64,000 nucleotides of DNA from Treponema sp. OMZ 838. Lineage in GTDB: Bacteria > Spirochaetota > Spirochaetia > Treponematales > Treponemataceae. The stretch is taken from assembly GCF_000775995.1 (NCBI RefSeq), contig NZ_CP009227.1:868001-932000 (forward strand), written 5' to 3'. Below, in pieces: positions 8,872 to 17,387 of this stretch. The position numbers were made by a program, and so were the translations under genes. The notes under the pieces were generated by a model. The model had not been told where the DNA came from and did not search any database. It saw nothing but the letters and a program-made list of their open reading frames with translations. Within the stretch, counting starts at the first letter, position 1. Each line of letters starts with the position of its first letter.

Positions 8872-10020
8872 TTAATACGCTTGTTTAAGCAGCTCAAACA
8901 CATCGTCGCTCCGCATCGGTTTGGGGATATAGTTCATAAAACTGAGCGACACGGCGTCTTCGGAAATAGCAACCAGCTGCTCAATGGACAAACCGATATC
9001 TTTCAAACGAGTGGGCAAATTTGCTTGAGCTAAACGGCGGCGGATTTCCTCAATAGCGGCCTTTGCTACGTAAAGCGGATCGACACCGCGCGTATCGACA
9101 TTCAGCATCCGCCCGATCTTTAAGAGTTTATCGAGATTCGATGTTTGCGCATTCGTAAGGATATACGGCAAAAGGATGGTTCCGACTACCGAACTTGAGA
9201 TATTATAGCGACCTGCACACGCAAGTGCGATGGCGCTGCCTAATCCCGGGCTGGAAAAAGAAATACCGATGGCGGTTAAACAGGCCGCTTCCGCAATGAC
9301 CGTTTCCCGGGAGGCACCCGTGGAACGTCCGTGTTGCGGATCAAGCGACAATAAAAAGCGATCGATTGCCTTTCCTAAAATCGTTTCCGACAAAAAGTTC
9401 GTTTTTGAGGAAGTATATCCTTCAAACGCAATACCGACACCTTGAAGAATAGTTGCCGTCGTTGCATTCGGTGCAAGGTTTGAATAGCAAGCGGTATCGA
9501 AAACGCAGAGCTTACAGAGATCCTTCCGCACTTTTAACAGATGAATTTTTCGTGAACGAGCGTCAACAATCGGACTGAACGGAGTAAAGGTGAACGGTTC
9601 GCGGCAAGTAGCGGGAACTTCGATAAAAGGAAGCGGTTCCGCCGTACAGGGCTTTCCTTCGATAAAATCATAGATGGAACCGCTTTCATTATACAATGAG
9701 GCAACGGCGCGGCCGACTGCAACCGGTCCCATACCGCCGGAGGCAATAACAGCATCGATAAAGACCCCGCGTGCAAGACTTAATGCATTTTCGATAATAT
9801 CGGAGTCGGCGGAACGTTTTACACCGTCAAATACGAGAACGGATATTCCCCTTTCTTCCAATGCATCAATAACTTTTTTTGCAATACCGGTTTCATGCAG
9901 CAACGGATCAACAATAAATAAGAATTTTTTTCCAAACTGAACGGCTTCCGCGCCGATTTTTGCTATGGAGTAACTTCCGAGGATAATATTTGATGTAAGC
10001 TTAAAGGTAAAACTAGACAT
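8872..10020 (-). CDS. Iron-type alcohol dehydrogenase homologue without the metal ligands
   Basis: The length (382 residues) and overall block order fit the iron-containing alcohol dehydrogenase / dehydroquinate synthase-like fold: an N-terminal nucleotide-binding half with 'DAVIASGGMGPVAVGRAVASL' in place of the GGGS motif, then a helical half with 'VVGTILLPYILTNA'. The four metal ligands of the family appear lost. The GMDALTHA block reads GVGIAFEGY, and the two later histidine sites read GLGSAIALACAG and 'ISSSVVGTILLP'. It is probably a catalytically dead or repurposed homologue. The gene precedes the SPOUT methyltransferase gene by 6 bases. Fold assignment is moderately sure; function is unknown. 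Confidence 0.65.
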   Translation of the reverse strand: MSSFTFKLTSNIILGSYSIAKIGAEAVQFGKKFLFIVDPLLHETGIAKKVIDALEERGISVLVFDGVKRSADSDIIENALSLARGVFIDAVIASGGMGPVAVGRAVASLYNESGSIYDFIEGKPCTAEPLPFIEVPATCREPFTFTPFSPIVDARSRKIHLLKVRKDLCKLCVFDTACYSNLAPNATTATILQGVGIAFEGYTSSKTNFLSETILGKAIDRFLLSLDPQHGRSTGASRETVIAEAACLTAIGISFSSPGLGSAIALACAGRYNISSSVVGTILLPYILTNAQTSNLDKLLKIGRMLNVDTRGVDPLYVAKAAIEEIRRRLAQANLPTRLKDIGLSIEQLVAISEDAVSLSFMNYIPKPMRSDDVFELLKQAY

Positions 10021-10123
10021 ACTCGTATTCCGCCTTTATTTCAGGTTTTTCGGGAGAAAATATATTAGCGATTAAAACTGCGTTGAAACGGCACCATACA
10101 GTTTAACCGGGTGCCGCACTCTT

Positions 10124-10408
10124 TTAGAGACCGTAATCGTCTAATATCCTGTCAGCAACGAGTTCCAAGAGAGCATTATTTATATATGAAGGATCTGCAA
10201 GTTTTTTCTTTACCTCAGCAACCTTATCTTCACGAATGTCCGGTGCATTTCTCACCGCTTCCAATGCGATATTTGCATCTGATAATACCCGTGCTTCATT
10301 TGAAACGGAAACCGCATCGGTTTTACCGAATGCTTCAGTCCTTTGCGTCCGTTGAAGAGGTTGTACAGGTTTTACAGGATCAATTCCGTTTAGTCTATCA
10401 ATCGTCAT
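10124..10408 (-). CDS. flgM: Anti-sigma-28 factor FlgM
   Basis: FlgM binds the flagellar sigma factor FliA and keeps late flagellar genes off until the hook is finished. The 94-residue protein begins MTIDRLNGIDPV, has a disordered Gln/Thr-rich N-terminal half and a C-terminal sigma-binding half with 'VRNAPDIREDKVAEVKKKL' and 'YINNALLELVADRIL', the usual FlgM pattern. The ATG at 10408 is chosen over 10441 because the purine-rich sequence GGAAGGCGG precedes it and it matches the typical FlgM start. It stands between a downstream minus-strand gene and rsmI. In spirochaetes it would regulate periplasmic flagella. Confidence 0.85.
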   Translation of the reverse strand: MTIDRLNGIDPVKPVQPLQRTQRTEAFGKTDAVSVSNEARVLSDANIALEAVRNAPDIREDKVAEVKKKLADPSYINNALLELVADRILDDYGL

Positions 10409-10455
10409 GTTTTTTCCGCCTTCCATAGCTTTTATCGGCATTTTTATCGAAAAAA

Positions 10456-11130
10456 TTAAGCTCTTCCGGATACAAAAACCGAAAACTCGCCTTTTATCGA
10501 TTGCCGCTCCTGTAATGTATGTAAAATATCCGATACCGAACCGGATAAAATTTCTTCATGCAGTTTGGTCAACTCGCGGCCGACCACTACCTGCCTCATG
10601 CTGTCAATATCGGCAATATCTTGTAAGAGCTTAATAATTCTGAACGGGGATTCGTAGAGTACGAAACCCGTTTGCATATCGAAAAGCTCCTGCAACCGCC
10701 GTTTTCTCCGCCCTTGTTTAGGGGATAAGAATCCTTCAAAAAGCACCGACGAGTCACCCGTTCCGGCAATACTGACCATAACCGCAAATGCGGATGCGCC
10801 CGGAATGGGGACGACAGGATACCCCGCCTCACGTACCAGCTTGACGAGAACGGCTCCGGGGTCGCTCAAAGCTGGAGTACCTGCATCGCTCGCATAAGCG
10901 ACGTTCTTTCCGTCAGCCAATAGACCGATAATTTTCTGCGCAGCTTCCGCTTCATTCTGCGCCCTGCACGAAATAAGCGGCTTCCGTATCTCAAAATGAG
11001 TTAAAAGCCCCAGCGTGTGCCGCGTATCCTCGCAGGCAATATAGTCGGCCGTTTTGAAAATTTCCAATGCCCGTACTGTAATATCGCCTAAATTTCCAAT
11101 CGGTGTTCCGACTACATATAACGATGCCAC
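10456..11130 (-). CDS. rsmI: 16S rRNA 2'-O-ribose methyltransferase RsmI
   Basis: RsmI methylates C1402 of 16S rRNA. The sequence shows the family motifs in order: 'LYVVGTPIGNLGDIT' at the N-terminus, 'ACEDTRHTLGLL', 'SDAGTPALSDPG', 'PIPGASAF' and 'FVLYESPFRI'. I start at the GTG at 11130 (product ASLYVVGTP..., about 224 residues). The longer frame to 11226 adds about 30 residues unlike the family and would overlap the divergent gene at 11177. The 46-base gap to that gene must hold both promoters. Confidence 0.92.
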   Translation of the reverse strand: MASLYVVGTPIGNLGDITVRALEIFKTADYIACEDTRHTLGLLTHFEIRKPLISCRAQNEAEAAQKIIGLLADGKNVAYASDAGTPALSDPGAVLVKLVREAGYPVVPIPGASAFAVMVSIAGTGDSSVLFEGFLSPKQGRRKRRLQELFDMQTGFVLYESPFRIIKLLQDIADIDSMRQVVVGRELTKLHEEILSGSVSDILHTLQERQSIKGEFSVFVSGRA

Positions 11131-11176
11131 TATAAAAGTATACTGCGTTTTATAGGTTGTCGCAAGTCCGTGAATC

Positions 11177-11605
11177 GTGTATCTTATTGGCATGGGTACG
11201 TTTCTTTCACCGCTTTCGTGGTTCATATTGGTGTTTATCGGTATACTATTAATGGTTGTCGCCTATTTTTTGTTTACTTTCAACAGCAAAAAAACCGGAA
11301 CTGCCAAATATTTACCGAAAGGAAAACCGGGTGCGCCCGGCGTCTGCCCTGTTTGCTGTACCGTATTAAGGAAAGGGGAACAGCTAAAAACAAAGGTTTA
11401 CCCATCGGAAGGAACCGACCGATTATGTTCAATCTATGGGTGTCCTCACTGTTATCCGATAATAGAACCCGATGCAGACCGCTTTTGTCCTGTGTGTAAA
11501 GCACCTATTCCAGCCGATTCATACCTCATTGCCCGGCTATTTGACCGCGGTAAAACGGATAAACACGTGCGCATTCTCGGATGTAGAGCATGCCGGCACG
11601 CATAA
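11177..11605 (+). CDS. Membrane-anchored zinc-ribbon protein, spirochaetal
   Basis: This 142-residue protein has one strong membrane helix (about residues 13-34) followed by a cytoplasmic or periplasmic domain with paired cysteine knuckles: CPVC at about 57, CPHC at about 89, CPVC at about 104 and CRAC near the end. These would bind one or two zinc ions. I recognise no named family. An alternative start at the ATG six codons in (MGTFLS) is equally plausible. Its end overlaps the yqeC start by 16 bases. Confidence 0.65.
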   Translation: MYLIGMGTFLSPLSWFILVFIGILLMVVAYFLFTFNSKKTGTAKYLPKGKPGAPGVCPVCCTVLRKGEQLKTKVYPSEGTDRLCSIYGCPHCYPIIEPDADRFCPVCKAPIPADSYLIARLFDRGKTDKHVRILGCRACRHA

Positions 11606-12215
11606 ACCGACAATGCCGTATACTCAATTTTAATCGCAGAAGTATAGGTTCCCTCACGGAAAAACTCCGCCTCTGCCGCGGTGATGTCGTGTCTTTTATC
11701 GGGAGCGGCGGCAAAACCACCTCCATGATTACTGCGGCAAATGAACTCGCGGCGCAGGGGTTGCGCGTTGCGGTAACTACTACAACAAAGATGGGAGCAC
11801 GTGAAAAGGGACGGCTTGATTCCGCCGTGTCTTTTTTCGGCACGGAGATGGGAGAAAAGCTGAGTGCTCCGCCGCCGGAAGTCATCGATAGCCTCTGTGA
11901 TAACTATGATGTGGTTTTAATTGAAGCGGACGGCAGTAAACGGCGGGCAGTCAAGGGGTGGAACGATACCGAGCCCGTCATTCACCCCCGTACCACAAAG
12001 ACGGTAGGACTTATTTCGACACGGACACTCGGCAAGCCGGTGAATGAAACATGGGTACACCGAACGGAACGATTTTTGAACATTACTTCCGCAAAGATGA
12101 ATAAACCATTGCGGCTTACTCATATTATGCAAGCGGTTTTTCACCCGAACGGTCTTTTTTTAAAGGCGCACGGTACTTGTTTTGTACTCTGTGTTGCGCC
12201 GAGGAGCGAACATGA
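11590..12215 (+). CDS. yqeC: YqeC-family selenium-dependent hydroxylase accessory protein, frameshifted near its end
   Basis: YqeC-type proteins accompany selenium-dependent molybdenum hydroxylases. The P-loop-like FIGSGGKTTSMITAANELA is at about residues 35-54, followed by 'VAVTTTTKM', 'YDVVLIEADGSKRRAVKGW' and 'MQAVFHPNGLF', all family blocks. In the raw frame the protein then runs on into yqeB out of frame. A run of seven T (12155-12161) lies right after GLF. One extra T would give 'GLFFKGARYLF' and a stop at 12213-12215 that overlaps the yqeB ATG as ATGA, the usual coupled junction. Even so, it is about 208 residues and lacks the NKxD-containing tail of longer members. Confidence 0.7.
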
Positions 12216-13072
12216 AGCAATCCGCACCGCTTATTATCGTGCGCGGGGCAGGCGATTTGGCCAGCGGGGTACTGGCAGCAATCCATATTTGCGGTTTTCG
12301 TGTCCTTGCACTGGAAACCGAAAACCCTTCCGCCATCCGCCGCACCGTTGCGTTCAGTGAGGCTGTTAGGATTGGGCATTGCTCAATAGAGGGAATCGAA
12401 GCGCGCCTAATTGCAAAGGAGCAAGCCGCAGAGCTTATCGTTTCCGGTAATTGCGAATTACCCGCCGACTCCAAAGCAAACCGTTCAAGCTTTATCCCCA
12501 TTGCGGTTGACCCTACGGGAGAGTTGATTAGTGAGTTGCAGCCTGCCGCCGTTGTGGATGCCATCATTGCGAAGAAAAATTGCGGAACGCGCCTCGATAT
12601 GGCGCCGTTAGTGATTGCGCTGGGGCCGGGCTTTACCGCCGGGAAAGACGCGCACATCGTTATCGAAACCATGCGCGGGCATAATTTAGCGCGCTTGATT
12701 TATCAAGGAACGGCGCTCCCCAATACCGGCGTTCCCGGACTGGTCGGCGGAGAAAGCGCCTTGCGGGTTATCCATGCACCGGTGGCAGGTACGCTGCGCG
12801 TTATACACGATATCGGCAGCTCGGTTGCCCGCGGCGAAACCATTGCCCGCATCATACATACCGACGGCAGCGTTACCGACGTTGCCGCTTCGCTTAACGG
12901 AATAATCCGCGGTATGTTGCCTGACGGGTTTACCGTTCGCAGCGGCCTTAAAATGGCGGACATAGACCCGCGTCTTACCGAATTGAATAACTGCTTTACC
13001 ATTTCCGACAAGGCGCGTGCGCTCGGCGGGGCGGTATTGACGGCGCTGCTTTCCCGCGGTATTGTGCCGTAA
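12212..13072 (+). CDS. yqeB: YqeB/EF2563-family selenium-dependent molybdenum hydroxylase system protein
   Basis: This 286-residue protein starts at the ATG at 12212, preceded by GAGGAG. It shows the Rossmann-type 'IIVRGAGDLASGVLAAIHICGF' N-terminus, 'RTVAFSEAVRIG', 'RLDMAPLVIALGPGFTAG' and 'GLVGGESALRVIHAPVAGTL', the order known for the YqeB/EF2563 family. That family occurs beside selenium-dependent xanthine-dehydrogenase-like enzymes, and is thought to help insert labile selenium or the Mo cofactor. No hydroxylase gene is in this window. It is coupled to yqeC by ATGA. Confidence 0.88.
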   Translation: MKQSAPLIIVRGAGDLASGVLAAIHICGFRVLALETENPSAIRRTVAFSEAVRIGHCSIEGIEARLIAKEQAAELIVSGNCELPADSKANRSSFIPIAVDPTGELISELQPAAVVDAIIAKKNCGTRLDMAPLVIALGPGFTAGKDAHIVIETMRGHNLARLIYQGTALPNTGVPGLVGGESALRVIHAPVAGTLRVIHDIGSSVARGETIARIIHTDGSVTDVAASLNGIIRGMLPDGFTVRSGLKMADIDPRLTELNNCFTISDKARALGGAVLTALLSRGIVP

Positions 13073-13081
13073 AATAGCATT

Positions 13082-13618
13082 ATGACGGAGTTGCGGATTT
13101 TCCGGCACAACGGATTATCTTTTGAACAAGAACGTACACAGGCAAGGGAAGTGCTGAAGGCTGCTCTTGTCGAACGGCTTCCTCATTGTCCCGAACCTCT
13201 TTTGTTTGAGTATGGAAAGTACGGGAAGCCGTACCTAAAAAATGCAGCATGGCACTTCAGTGTATCGTATACGCATGGGGTATGCCTCATTGCGTTATCC
13301 GATGGTGAGATTGGAGCTGACATTGAACGGCTCCGCGCGGCAAAACCGCACGTTGCAAGCCGTTGTTTTACCGATTCCGAAAACCGCTATCTTTACCAAG
13401 ACATGACGTTGTTTGATAAACGGTTTTACGAGTTGTGGACACAAAAAGAGGCGTATCTCAAATATACGGGGGAGGGGTTTTATCGTTCACCGAAAAGTGT
13501 CGATGTTTTATCCCATCCCATTTGCAACAGTCTCTATACATTTGTAAACGATGATGCAATAATTTCTTTATGCGGCCGAAGCATACATCCCGTTTCGGTC
13601 TATCAGGTTTCTTTATAA
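13082..13618 (+). CDS. 4'-phosphopantetheinyl transferase superfamily protein (Sfp-like)
   Basis: The enzyme moves 4'-phosphopantetheine from CoA to a carrier-protein serine. The 178-residue protein has the PPTase motifs 'YGKYGKPYL' (about 45-53), 'HFSVSYTHG', 'EIGADIERL' (metal-binding D-x-E) and 'FYELWTQKEAYLKYTGEGF' (catalytic W-x-x-K-E). The size is a little below Sfp. It starts 9 bases after yqeB, so it may share that transcript although the functions are unrelated. The acceptor carrier protein is not in this window. Confidence 0.87.
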   Translation: MTELRIFRHNGLSFEQERTQAREVLKAALVERLPHCPEPLLFEYGKYGKPYLKNAAWHFSVSYTHGVCLIALSDGEIGADIERLRAAKPHVASRCFTDSENRYLYQDMTLFDKRFYELWTQKEAYLKYTGEGFYRSPKSVDVLSHPICNSLYTFVNDDAIISLCGRSIHPVSVYQVSL

Positions 13619-13638
13619 TAAAAGTAAGAAGGTGGTTT

Positions 13639-13932
13639 ATGAATCAAGATATGGCAATACTGTGCGTTATCGGCGCTCTTTTGCTTATTATGATGATAAG
13701 TTGGATTATCAATCTTGTACGGGCGGCAAAAAATAAGCAGCCGCTGCGCTGGTTGGGGCGGATTGTATATATATCCGGAATCCTTTGTATCGGTTTGAAT
13801 GCAATCCGCAGTTGGCGAATCTACGAAAATAGTGCCGGTATCATTATTGCGGCTCATGCGATCGCCCTTTTCAGTATTTTATCGGCTCTTATCCGGTCGG
13901 AACGGCAGCATAACGAACAAAGCAAGCCGTGA
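13639..13932 (+). CDS. Small integral membrane protein, unknown
   Basis: This 97-residue protein has three hydrophobic segments (about 5-25, 38-55 and 65-87) and charged ends. The start at 13639 follows AAGAAGGTGG at good spacing; the longer frame from 13570 overlaps the PPTase gene and lacks a ribosome site. No family is recognised. It lies 20 bases after the PPTase gene and faces the converging ABC ATPase gene. Confidence 0.6.
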   Translation: MNQDMAILCVIGALLLIMMISWIINLVRAAKNKQPLRWLGRIVYISGILCIGLNAIRSWRIYENSAGIIIAAHAIALFSILSALIRSERQHNEQSKP

Positions 13933-14016
13933 ACAAAGTTTGTTCGAGGCGTTTGTGCAAAAATCGGTGTGTACCTGCTTAAAAAGCAGCTGCCGCAGTC
14001 GATTGGTATTTTACAG

Positions 14017-14772
14017 TCATGAGAGCCGTGTATCCGAATTGTACGGCGGACGGCGGAAGTGAAGAAACTCCGCGGCATATTTTTGCGGATTGCAGAGGTG
14101 CCCGCATCCGTTTGCGAGATGGAAAATATCGGTTGAGTTGAGCACTGCCGCGTCGAGGTTATGCTCAACGGAGATAACCGTCAATCCTTGCTCCGTATTC
14201 AGTTTTTTAATAAAGGTATAAATTTCCTGCTGGCTCTGTATGTCGATTCCCGTTGACGGTTCATCGAGGATGAGCAAGTCCGGCTCCCCGATAAGGGCGC
14301 GAGCAATATACATTTTTTGCAGCTGCCCGCCGGACAGCGTCCCCGCCAAAGCATACTTGTAATCAAGCAGCCGGACATCCGAAAGATAGCGGTCGATGAT
14401 GCCTTTATCGTGCTGCTTACGTAATATCCGATAGGAATTTAAGGTTTCGTAAACGGTAATGGGAAAGCCCGTTATCGCCGCCTTTTTTTGCGGTACATAG
14501 CCGATACTGCGTGCGTTGCAGCGGATACTCCCCGTATCGGGAGTCAGCAGTCCAAGAATCAGCTTTATCAAGGTACTTTTTCCCGTGCCGTTTTCTCCGA
14601 CAATCGAGATGTACGCCCCTTGCTTAATCGTAAGGCAGAGATTTTCAAATAATACTTTTTTACCGGCGCCGTACTTAAACGATAAATTCTGAATACAGAC
14701 CATTCCGCACGCTTCGGTATGTTCGTGTGCGGGACTAAAAGCCGGCAAAAATGAAGATTCCTGTCCATTCAT
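14017..14772 (-). CDS. Metal-type ABC transporter ATP-binding protein (ZnuC/TroB-like), orphan
   Basis: This is a single nucleotide-binding domain of 251 residues: Walker A 'VGENGTGKSTLIKLILG', Q-loop 'GYVPQK', signature 'LSGGQLQKMYIARAL', Walker B 'PDLLILDEPSTGID' and switch His in 'ISVEHN'. The pattern, with 'QKKAAITGFPITVYETL' after the Q-loop, fits zinc/manganese ABC importers. A His-containing N-terminal extension (PAHEHTEACG) precedes the domain, and ATG at residue 24 is another possible start. No permease or binding-protein gene is adjacent, which is unusual for this family; partners must be elsewhere. The HDOD gene lies 9 bases upstream. Confidence 0.82.
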   Translation of the reverse strand: MNGQESSFLPAFSPAHEHTEACGMVCIQNLSFKYGAGKKVLFENLCLTIKQGAYISIVGENGTGKSTLIKLILGLLTPDTGSIRCNARSIGYVPQKKAAITGFPITVYETLNSYRILRKQHDKGIIDRYLSDVRLLDYKYALAGTLSGGQLQKMYIARALIGEPDLLILDEPSTGIDIQSQQEIYTFIKKLNTEQGLTVISVEHNLDAAVLNSTDIFHLANGCGHLCNPQKYAAEFLHFRRPPYNSDTRLS

Positions 14773-14781
14773 AAAAATACG

Positions 14782-16269
14782 TTAGGCCGGTTCGTGAAAT
14801 TTTGCATTGAGTTTTTCACATATTTCACGCAGCTGTGCTTCATTTTCAATATTATGCTGCCTAAGCAAAATCGGCGGAATTTGATAGTAGCTGATATTTC
14901 CGTCAAAGAACTGCAACATAAATTCAGCAAAACTGACCGTAGAAATAAGCTCATAATATTTTTTAGGGGCAGCTTCCGGTTCATATTGGTATTTTATCGT
15001 ATTGATAATAGCGGCGGGTAAATGCCATTTTTCAGCAACTGCAACACCGATCGCTTGATGCTCCATCCCCGACATCACGCTCTTGATAACCTGATCGGGA
15101 ATATTTTTTTCGGCTTTCAAGTCGTCGATTTTTTCCAATACTTCCGGATAAATGGAACTGAAAACAATCTTACCTAAATCGTGCAAAAGAGCACAAACAT
15201 ATATTTCTTCGAGAAGTTTGGTCTTTCCCTGCATTTTAGCAAGGTTATATGCAAAAAATGCACATCGATAGGTATGATCCCACAGCCTTTTTTGCTCATT
15301 CCCCGTTACTTTTAAAACTTGCAGCGTTCCAACGGAATACAACAGATGCTGAATACCCCGTATACCGGCCATTTTAACCGCTTCGGTAATACTCATACAT
15401 TCCTTTGTAAGCCCGAATGCAACAGAGTTAACAAGTTTTAACAGGTCGGTTGTTAATGCAATGTCATCACTGATAAAAGAGGCAATTGTCCCCATTGTCG
15501 CATTCGGATCGTTGATAAGATGCTGTATTTGCATAATTTTTTCGGGAAATTGCGGAATTTCGTCAATGTAATTGACAATCGTCTTCGTCAATTCTACAAG
15601 GTGCCGGTTCGCTTCAAAATCAACCGGAATGGTAATCCGGTTAATCGTTAAGTCTTTTTCCGAAATCAATTGGAACGCATCTTCTTGCAATCCGATTTTT
15701 TTCAGCATGAGAAGCATGATAATTAAACCAAGTCCCGCACCTTCCGTATCATCGATGGCCTGCATAAAAGCTTGATCCATATTTTCATAGTCCCGTGCAA
15801 CCACCATTCGGTCGAAAATACGTTTGAATTCAGTTGCGACCATTTGGACATTATTGCGTACTTCGAAAATAATGTTTCCTTGCTTTACCTGCATAATAAC
15901 TTTAATATAAAGACCTGCTTTTTTTTGTTGCTGCAGATAATAATCGATGTTCTCGAGACTTTCTTGTTTAAAATTGAGCATACCTTCGTCATAGGACTTC
16001 TGATCATAAATATCAAAGCCTTTTTCTTTAAAATACACCCGTTTTGTATTTGCCTTTTTCGCGTTCGTTGTCAGTTCACTGAGACAATAGACAATATAGT
16101 CTTGAATTGCATCTTGATGAATTACGCTAAGGAAAGCCTTTGCAACATCGACAATATAGTTTTCCGTTTCCTTGGGGAGCGTATAGGTATTAATCGAGAT
16201 GGGGATATTCATCTGCACCGCTTGTTTAATCTTGTTTTTATCTACCGGTATAGTTGCAACATTATCCAT
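14782..16269 (-). CDS. HDOD-domain signalling protein with N-terminal ATPase-like module
   Basis: The 495-residue protein has two parts. The N-terminal half resembles a histidine-kinase-type ATPase: an N-box-like 'LSELTTNAKKANTK' (about 64-78) and a glycine box 'DDTEGAGLGLIIMLLMLKKIG' region (about 172-193). The C-terminal half (about 240-440) is an HDOD domain with 'LLKLVNSVAFGL', 'ICALLHDLGK'-like ALLHDLGKIVF and 'MEHQAIGVAVAEKWHLP'. HDOD proteins without an intact HD catalytic set usually act as signalling hubs. No phosphoacceptor His is obvious, so it is not a standard sensor kinase. Its substrate or partner is unknown. Confidence 0.8.
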   Translation of the reverse strand: MDNVATIPVDKNKIKQAVQMNIPISINTYTLPKETENYIVDVAKAFLSVIHQDAIQDYIVYCLSELTTNAKKANTKRVYFKEKGFDIYDQKSYDEGMLNFKQESLENIDYYLQQQKKAGLYIKVIMQVKQGNIIFEVRNNVQMVATEFKRIFDRMVVARDYENMDQAFMQAIDDTEGAGLGLIIMLLMLKKIGLQEDAFQLISEKDLTINRITIPVDFEANRHLVELTKTIVNYIDEIPQFPEKIMQIQHLINDPNATMGTIASFISDDIALTTDLLKLVNSVAFGLTKECMSITEAVKMAGIRGIQHLLYSVGTLQVLKVTGNEQKRLWDHTYRCAFFAYNLAKMQGKTKLLEEIYVCALLHDLGKIVFSSIYPEVLEKIDDLKAEKNIPDQVIKSVMSGMEHQAIGVAVAEKWHLPAAIINTIKYQYEPEAAPKKYYELISTVSFAEFMLQFFDGNISYYQIPPILLRQHNIENEAQLREICEKLNAKFHEPA

Positions 16270-16483
16270 ATATTTAGTATAAGAGAAATTGATAATTTTC
16301 GCAATGCGTTATGAACAAAAAGCAGCGGCTTCTGCGGGTACCGGTAACAATCAGACCGATGCCTCTACCCTGATACGAAGCAGTGCGTGTATTGATATTC
16401 CATACTTTTGCGGGTAAAATATCGCACACGTGTATCACTGCAAACCGATACCGTATTTTTCCTATATATAGAGAAGAGGTCGA

Positions 16484-17332
16484 ATGATTCACACAATTTT
16501 AGAGAAGAAACAATTCTCAAAAGATGTTTTCTATTTGCGCGTTGCTGCGCCGGAAATTGCCCGTCAGAGAAAGGCGGGACAATTTGTCATTATTCAGCTT
16601 GATATCGATTACGGCGAGCGTGTTCCGCTTACCATCGCCGATGCCGATCCTGACGCGGGGTGGATCGCGCTTGTCGTTCAGGCGGTTGGAGCTACCACGA
16701 TTAAGCTCTGTCAGAAAGAGGTGGGAGATTCGGTTGCGGCAATCCTCGGGCCGCTCGGCAATCCCACTCATATCACAAAAGTCGGAAAGGTAGTGTGCGT
16801 CGGCGGCGGCATTGGTACGGCGCCTTTACACCCGATTGCCCAAGCCTATAAGCGTGCGGGTAATGAAGTTGTTATCATCATCGGCGGGCGTACAAAAGAA
16901 CTCGTTATTTTCGAGGAAGAAATGCGTAAGATAGCGGATGAACTCATTATCGTAACCGATGACGGAAGCTACGGCAGAAAAGCGCTGGTTACCGAACCGC
17001 TCAAAGAAATTTGCGAAAGCGCCGCGCCGCCTCAAGAGGTTATTGCAATCGGCCCGCCGATTATGATGAAATTCTGCGCAGCAACAACCCGTCCGTTCAA
17101 TATTCACACAGTGGTCTCGTTAAATACGATTATGATCGACGGTACCGGAATGTGCGGCGGCTGCCGCGTTACGGTTGACGGAAAGACAAAGTTTGTCTGC
17201 GTAGACGGTCCTGAATTTGACGGACATAAAGTCGATTTTGACAACATGATGATGCGGATGAAAGCGTTTAAGGAACGGGAAGATCACGATCGTCATGTAT
17301 GCAGAATCGGGCTGTCGAACGGAGCCAATTAA
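16484..17332 (+). CDS. nfnA: NfnA-type NADH-dependent ferredoxin:NADP+ oxidoreductase subunit A
   Basis: The 282-residue FAD and [2Fe-2S] protein matches the small subunit of the bifurcating NfnAB enzyme, also called GltA-beta/SudB-like. The FAD-binding 'VPLTIADADPDAGWIALVVQ', NAD-binding 'VCVGGGIGTAPLHPIAQAYK' and iron-sulfur block 'GTGMCGGCRVTVDGKTKFVC' are all visible. NfnAB reversibly couples NADH and reduced ferredoxin oxidation to NADPH formation. It precedes and overlaps the reading frame region of nfnB. A TATATA box and AGAAGAGG lie just upstream of the ATG. Confidence 0.88.
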   Translation: MIHTILEKKQFSKDVFYLRVAAPEIARQRKAGQFVIIQLDIDYGERVPLTIADADPDAGWIALVVQAVGATTIKLCQKEVGDSVAAILGPLGNPTHITKVGKVVCVGGGIGTAPLHPIAQAYKRAGNEVVIIIGGRTKELVIFEEEMRKIADELIIVTDDGSYGRKALVTEPLKEICESAAPPQEVIAIGPPIMMKFCAATTRPFNIHTVVSLNTIMIDGTGMCGGCRVTVDGKTKFVCVDGPEFDGHKVDFDNMMMRMKAFKEREDHDRHVCRIGLSNGAN

Positions 17333-17387
17333 GCCGAACAAGGATAAACCGGCATTTTCGGAGACTTGCCGGATAGAGGAGTATGAA

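Noticed and set aside
16270-16483. Possible small gene or RNA between the HDOD gene and nfnA
   Set aside because: Open frames here are short, without ribosome sites; no tRNA fold or known RNA motif was found.
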